The notes under the pieces: generated by a model
Seen by the model: the letters and a program-made list of their open reading frames with translations, nothing else
Databases searched by the model: none
What the model was told of the DNA's origin: nothing
Shown here: positions 63,105-64,000 of the stretch, piece by piece
Layout: each line of letters opens with the position of its first letter
Numbering within the stretch: position 1 is the stretch's first letter
Translations under genes and position numbers: made by a program
Assembly: GCF_003391395.1 (NCBI RefSeq)
Contig: NZ_CP024190.1
Span: 3,224,001 to 3,288,000 of the forward strand
From: Mycobacterium marinum
GTDB taxonomy: Bacteria > Actinomycetota > Actinomycetes > Mycobacteriales > Mycobacteriaceae
Length of the DNA: 64,000 nt
Direction of reading: 5' to 3'

Positions 63105-63670
63105 TTCGGTGATCAGGTCGAGGTGGCGGCGATGGACGGATTCGGTGGCTACAAGACCGCGGCCACCGAGGTCTTGCCCGCAGCCACGCCGGCGATGGAT
63201 CCCTTCCATGTCGTGGCCCTGGCCGGGGCGAGGTTGGACCTGTGTCGCCAACGCATCCAGCAGCAGACCTGTGGGCACCGTGGCCGCACCGGGGATCCGC
63301 TCTACCGGGTGCGACGCACTCTGCGAATCCGCTACTCGCTGCTCACCGATCGCCAAAATCCCGGCTGGAAGCTATGTTCGCTGACGAAGCCGACCTCGCG
63401 GTGGAACTGTGCTGGGGCTTCTACCAGCGCCTGATCGCCGCCTAATCCCACGCCGACCGACGCCGAGGCAGGACCATGATGACTGCGATCTCAATACCCT
63501 GCGCACCGCCAGGCCTCCAACGGGCCCACCGAGGCCATCAACGGCCGCCTGGAAGCCCTACGACGCAACGCCCTCGGAACTCCGCAATCTGACCCACTAA
63601 CGAGTGCGTGGACTGATGCACTGCGGCAACTTGGCCCAATTGATCCATGCGCCCTGCTTACGGAAGTACC
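63105..63670 (+). pseudogene. ISL3-family transposase, C-terminal fragments
   Basis: This continues the split ISL3 gene: VEVAAMDGFGGYKTAATEVL, then LAGARLDLCRQRIQQQTCGH. After frameshifts it ends with NGPTEAINGRLEALRRNALG-like coding and ELRNLTH. It matches the region 44370-44990 of copy 1 with many substitutions and deletions. Confidence 0.8.
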
Positions 63671-63678
63671 ACTAAAGC

Positions 63679-64000
63679 GGCTCTTCCGGAAATGGAGTGC
63701 AGCCGTAGTTGGGGATGAGGGCGACGTTGGGGTCGTGACGGTGATCTGGGGCGGGCCCCGGTCGGCAGATGATGCTGGTTCCTACGCCTTAACGGCTACC
63801 GTGCCGGGGAACCCTGTGTCTGACCTTACGTCGTCTGCTGCTGCCGTTGTTGCTGACACGATCGTGCGGACCGTGGAGTTGGGCCTCACGATCACCGACG
63901 CGACTGTCGACGGTGATACCACGGTGGTGTTCTTGCGACCTGCTCGACGACGGTCAGCGCGGCTGCCCGGGCTGTGGTAGCGCGGGTGTCTACCGCGACA
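63679..64000 (+). mobile_element. ISL3-family insertion sequence, left part, identical to copy 1
   Basis: All 322 bases to the window end equal 43528-43849, including the TTCTTGC frameshift. The element continues beyond the window. It begins 8 bp after the end of the diverged ISL3 copy. Confidence 0.93.

Larger units (their letters stand above)
60512..63670 (+). mobile_element. ISL3-family insertion sequence, diverged copy, split by an IS1634-type element
   Basis: The left end GGCTCATCCGGAAATGGGGT and right end CGGAAGTACC are degenerate versions of the copy 1 termini. The transposase is a pseudogene in pieces: 60684-61310 (frameshifted near 60755, TVCF then LLDDGQRGCPGCG) and 63105-63600 (VEVAAMDGFGGYKTAATEVL and onward). 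The right end is separated from the next ISL3 copy by only 8 bp (ACTAAAGC). Confidence 0.85.

Overview
The window is a high-GC actinobacterial chromosome segment, almost certainly from a slow-growing Mycobacterium outside the M. tuberculosis complex. The evidence is two PPE proteins (one with NxGxxNxG repeats), a two-domain Icl2-type isocitrate lyase, and a gene order that follows M. tuberculosis Rv1895-Rv1906c and Rv1912c-Rv1923. Orthologue names come from remembered family lengths and order; no search was run.

Region 1 (0.2-13.2 kb) is conserved core: a Baeyer-Villiger monooxygenase, a zinc alcohol dehydrogenase, a TIGR00027-type methyltransferase, dtd, a thiamine-binding protein, a macrodomain protein, cinA, a nanT-like MFS transporter, an amidohydrolase, a STAS anti-anti-sigma factor and the D-amino-acid oxidase aao. 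A collagen-like glycine-rich gene sits where M. tuberculosis has lipJ.

Region 2 (13.2-22.7 kb) is variable. It lies where M. tuberculosis carries furA-katG, and neither gene is present. Two blocks (535 and 1011 bp) occur twice in the order A1...B1-A2...B2. This looks like a tandem duplication whose copies later kept different interiors: a PPE gene in one, and a diiron-hydrolase/membrane-protein pair in the other. B holds a TetR repressor, its 20-bp palindromic operator and a divergent phytoene-desaturase-like oxidoreductase, intact only in copy 2.

Region 3 (22.7-43 kb) is core again: fadB5, an ArsR/SRPBCC pair with its own palindrome, a COQ4-like protein, a metallo-beta-lactamase-fold hydrolase, icl2, a PPE-MPTR gene, a limonene-monooxygenase-like flavoprotein, an acyltransferase and two serine hydrolases. 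It ends with an unusual TetR-STAND fusion regulator.

Region 4 (43.5-64 kb) is an insertion-sequence-bounded island. Its left side is a nested pile: an IS3-family element split by a second IS3 element, which is itself split by an IS110 element, and split again near its end by a third IS3 element with a GAC target duplication. Its right side is an ISL3-family element split by an IS1634/IS1549-type element with a CCTGAC duplication. ISL3 copies identical over the visible 322 bp begin at 43528 and 63679.

Between them lies a three-module nonribosomal peptide synthetase on the minus strand, C-A-T-C-A-T-C-A-T-TE. It is about 3435 residues if three one-base deletions are restored. The modules are nearly identical at DNA level except for short cassettes in the adenylation domains. 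This NRPS island is the best candidate for an undescribed system. As written the gene is broken, so either it has decayed or the assembly has homopolymer errors.
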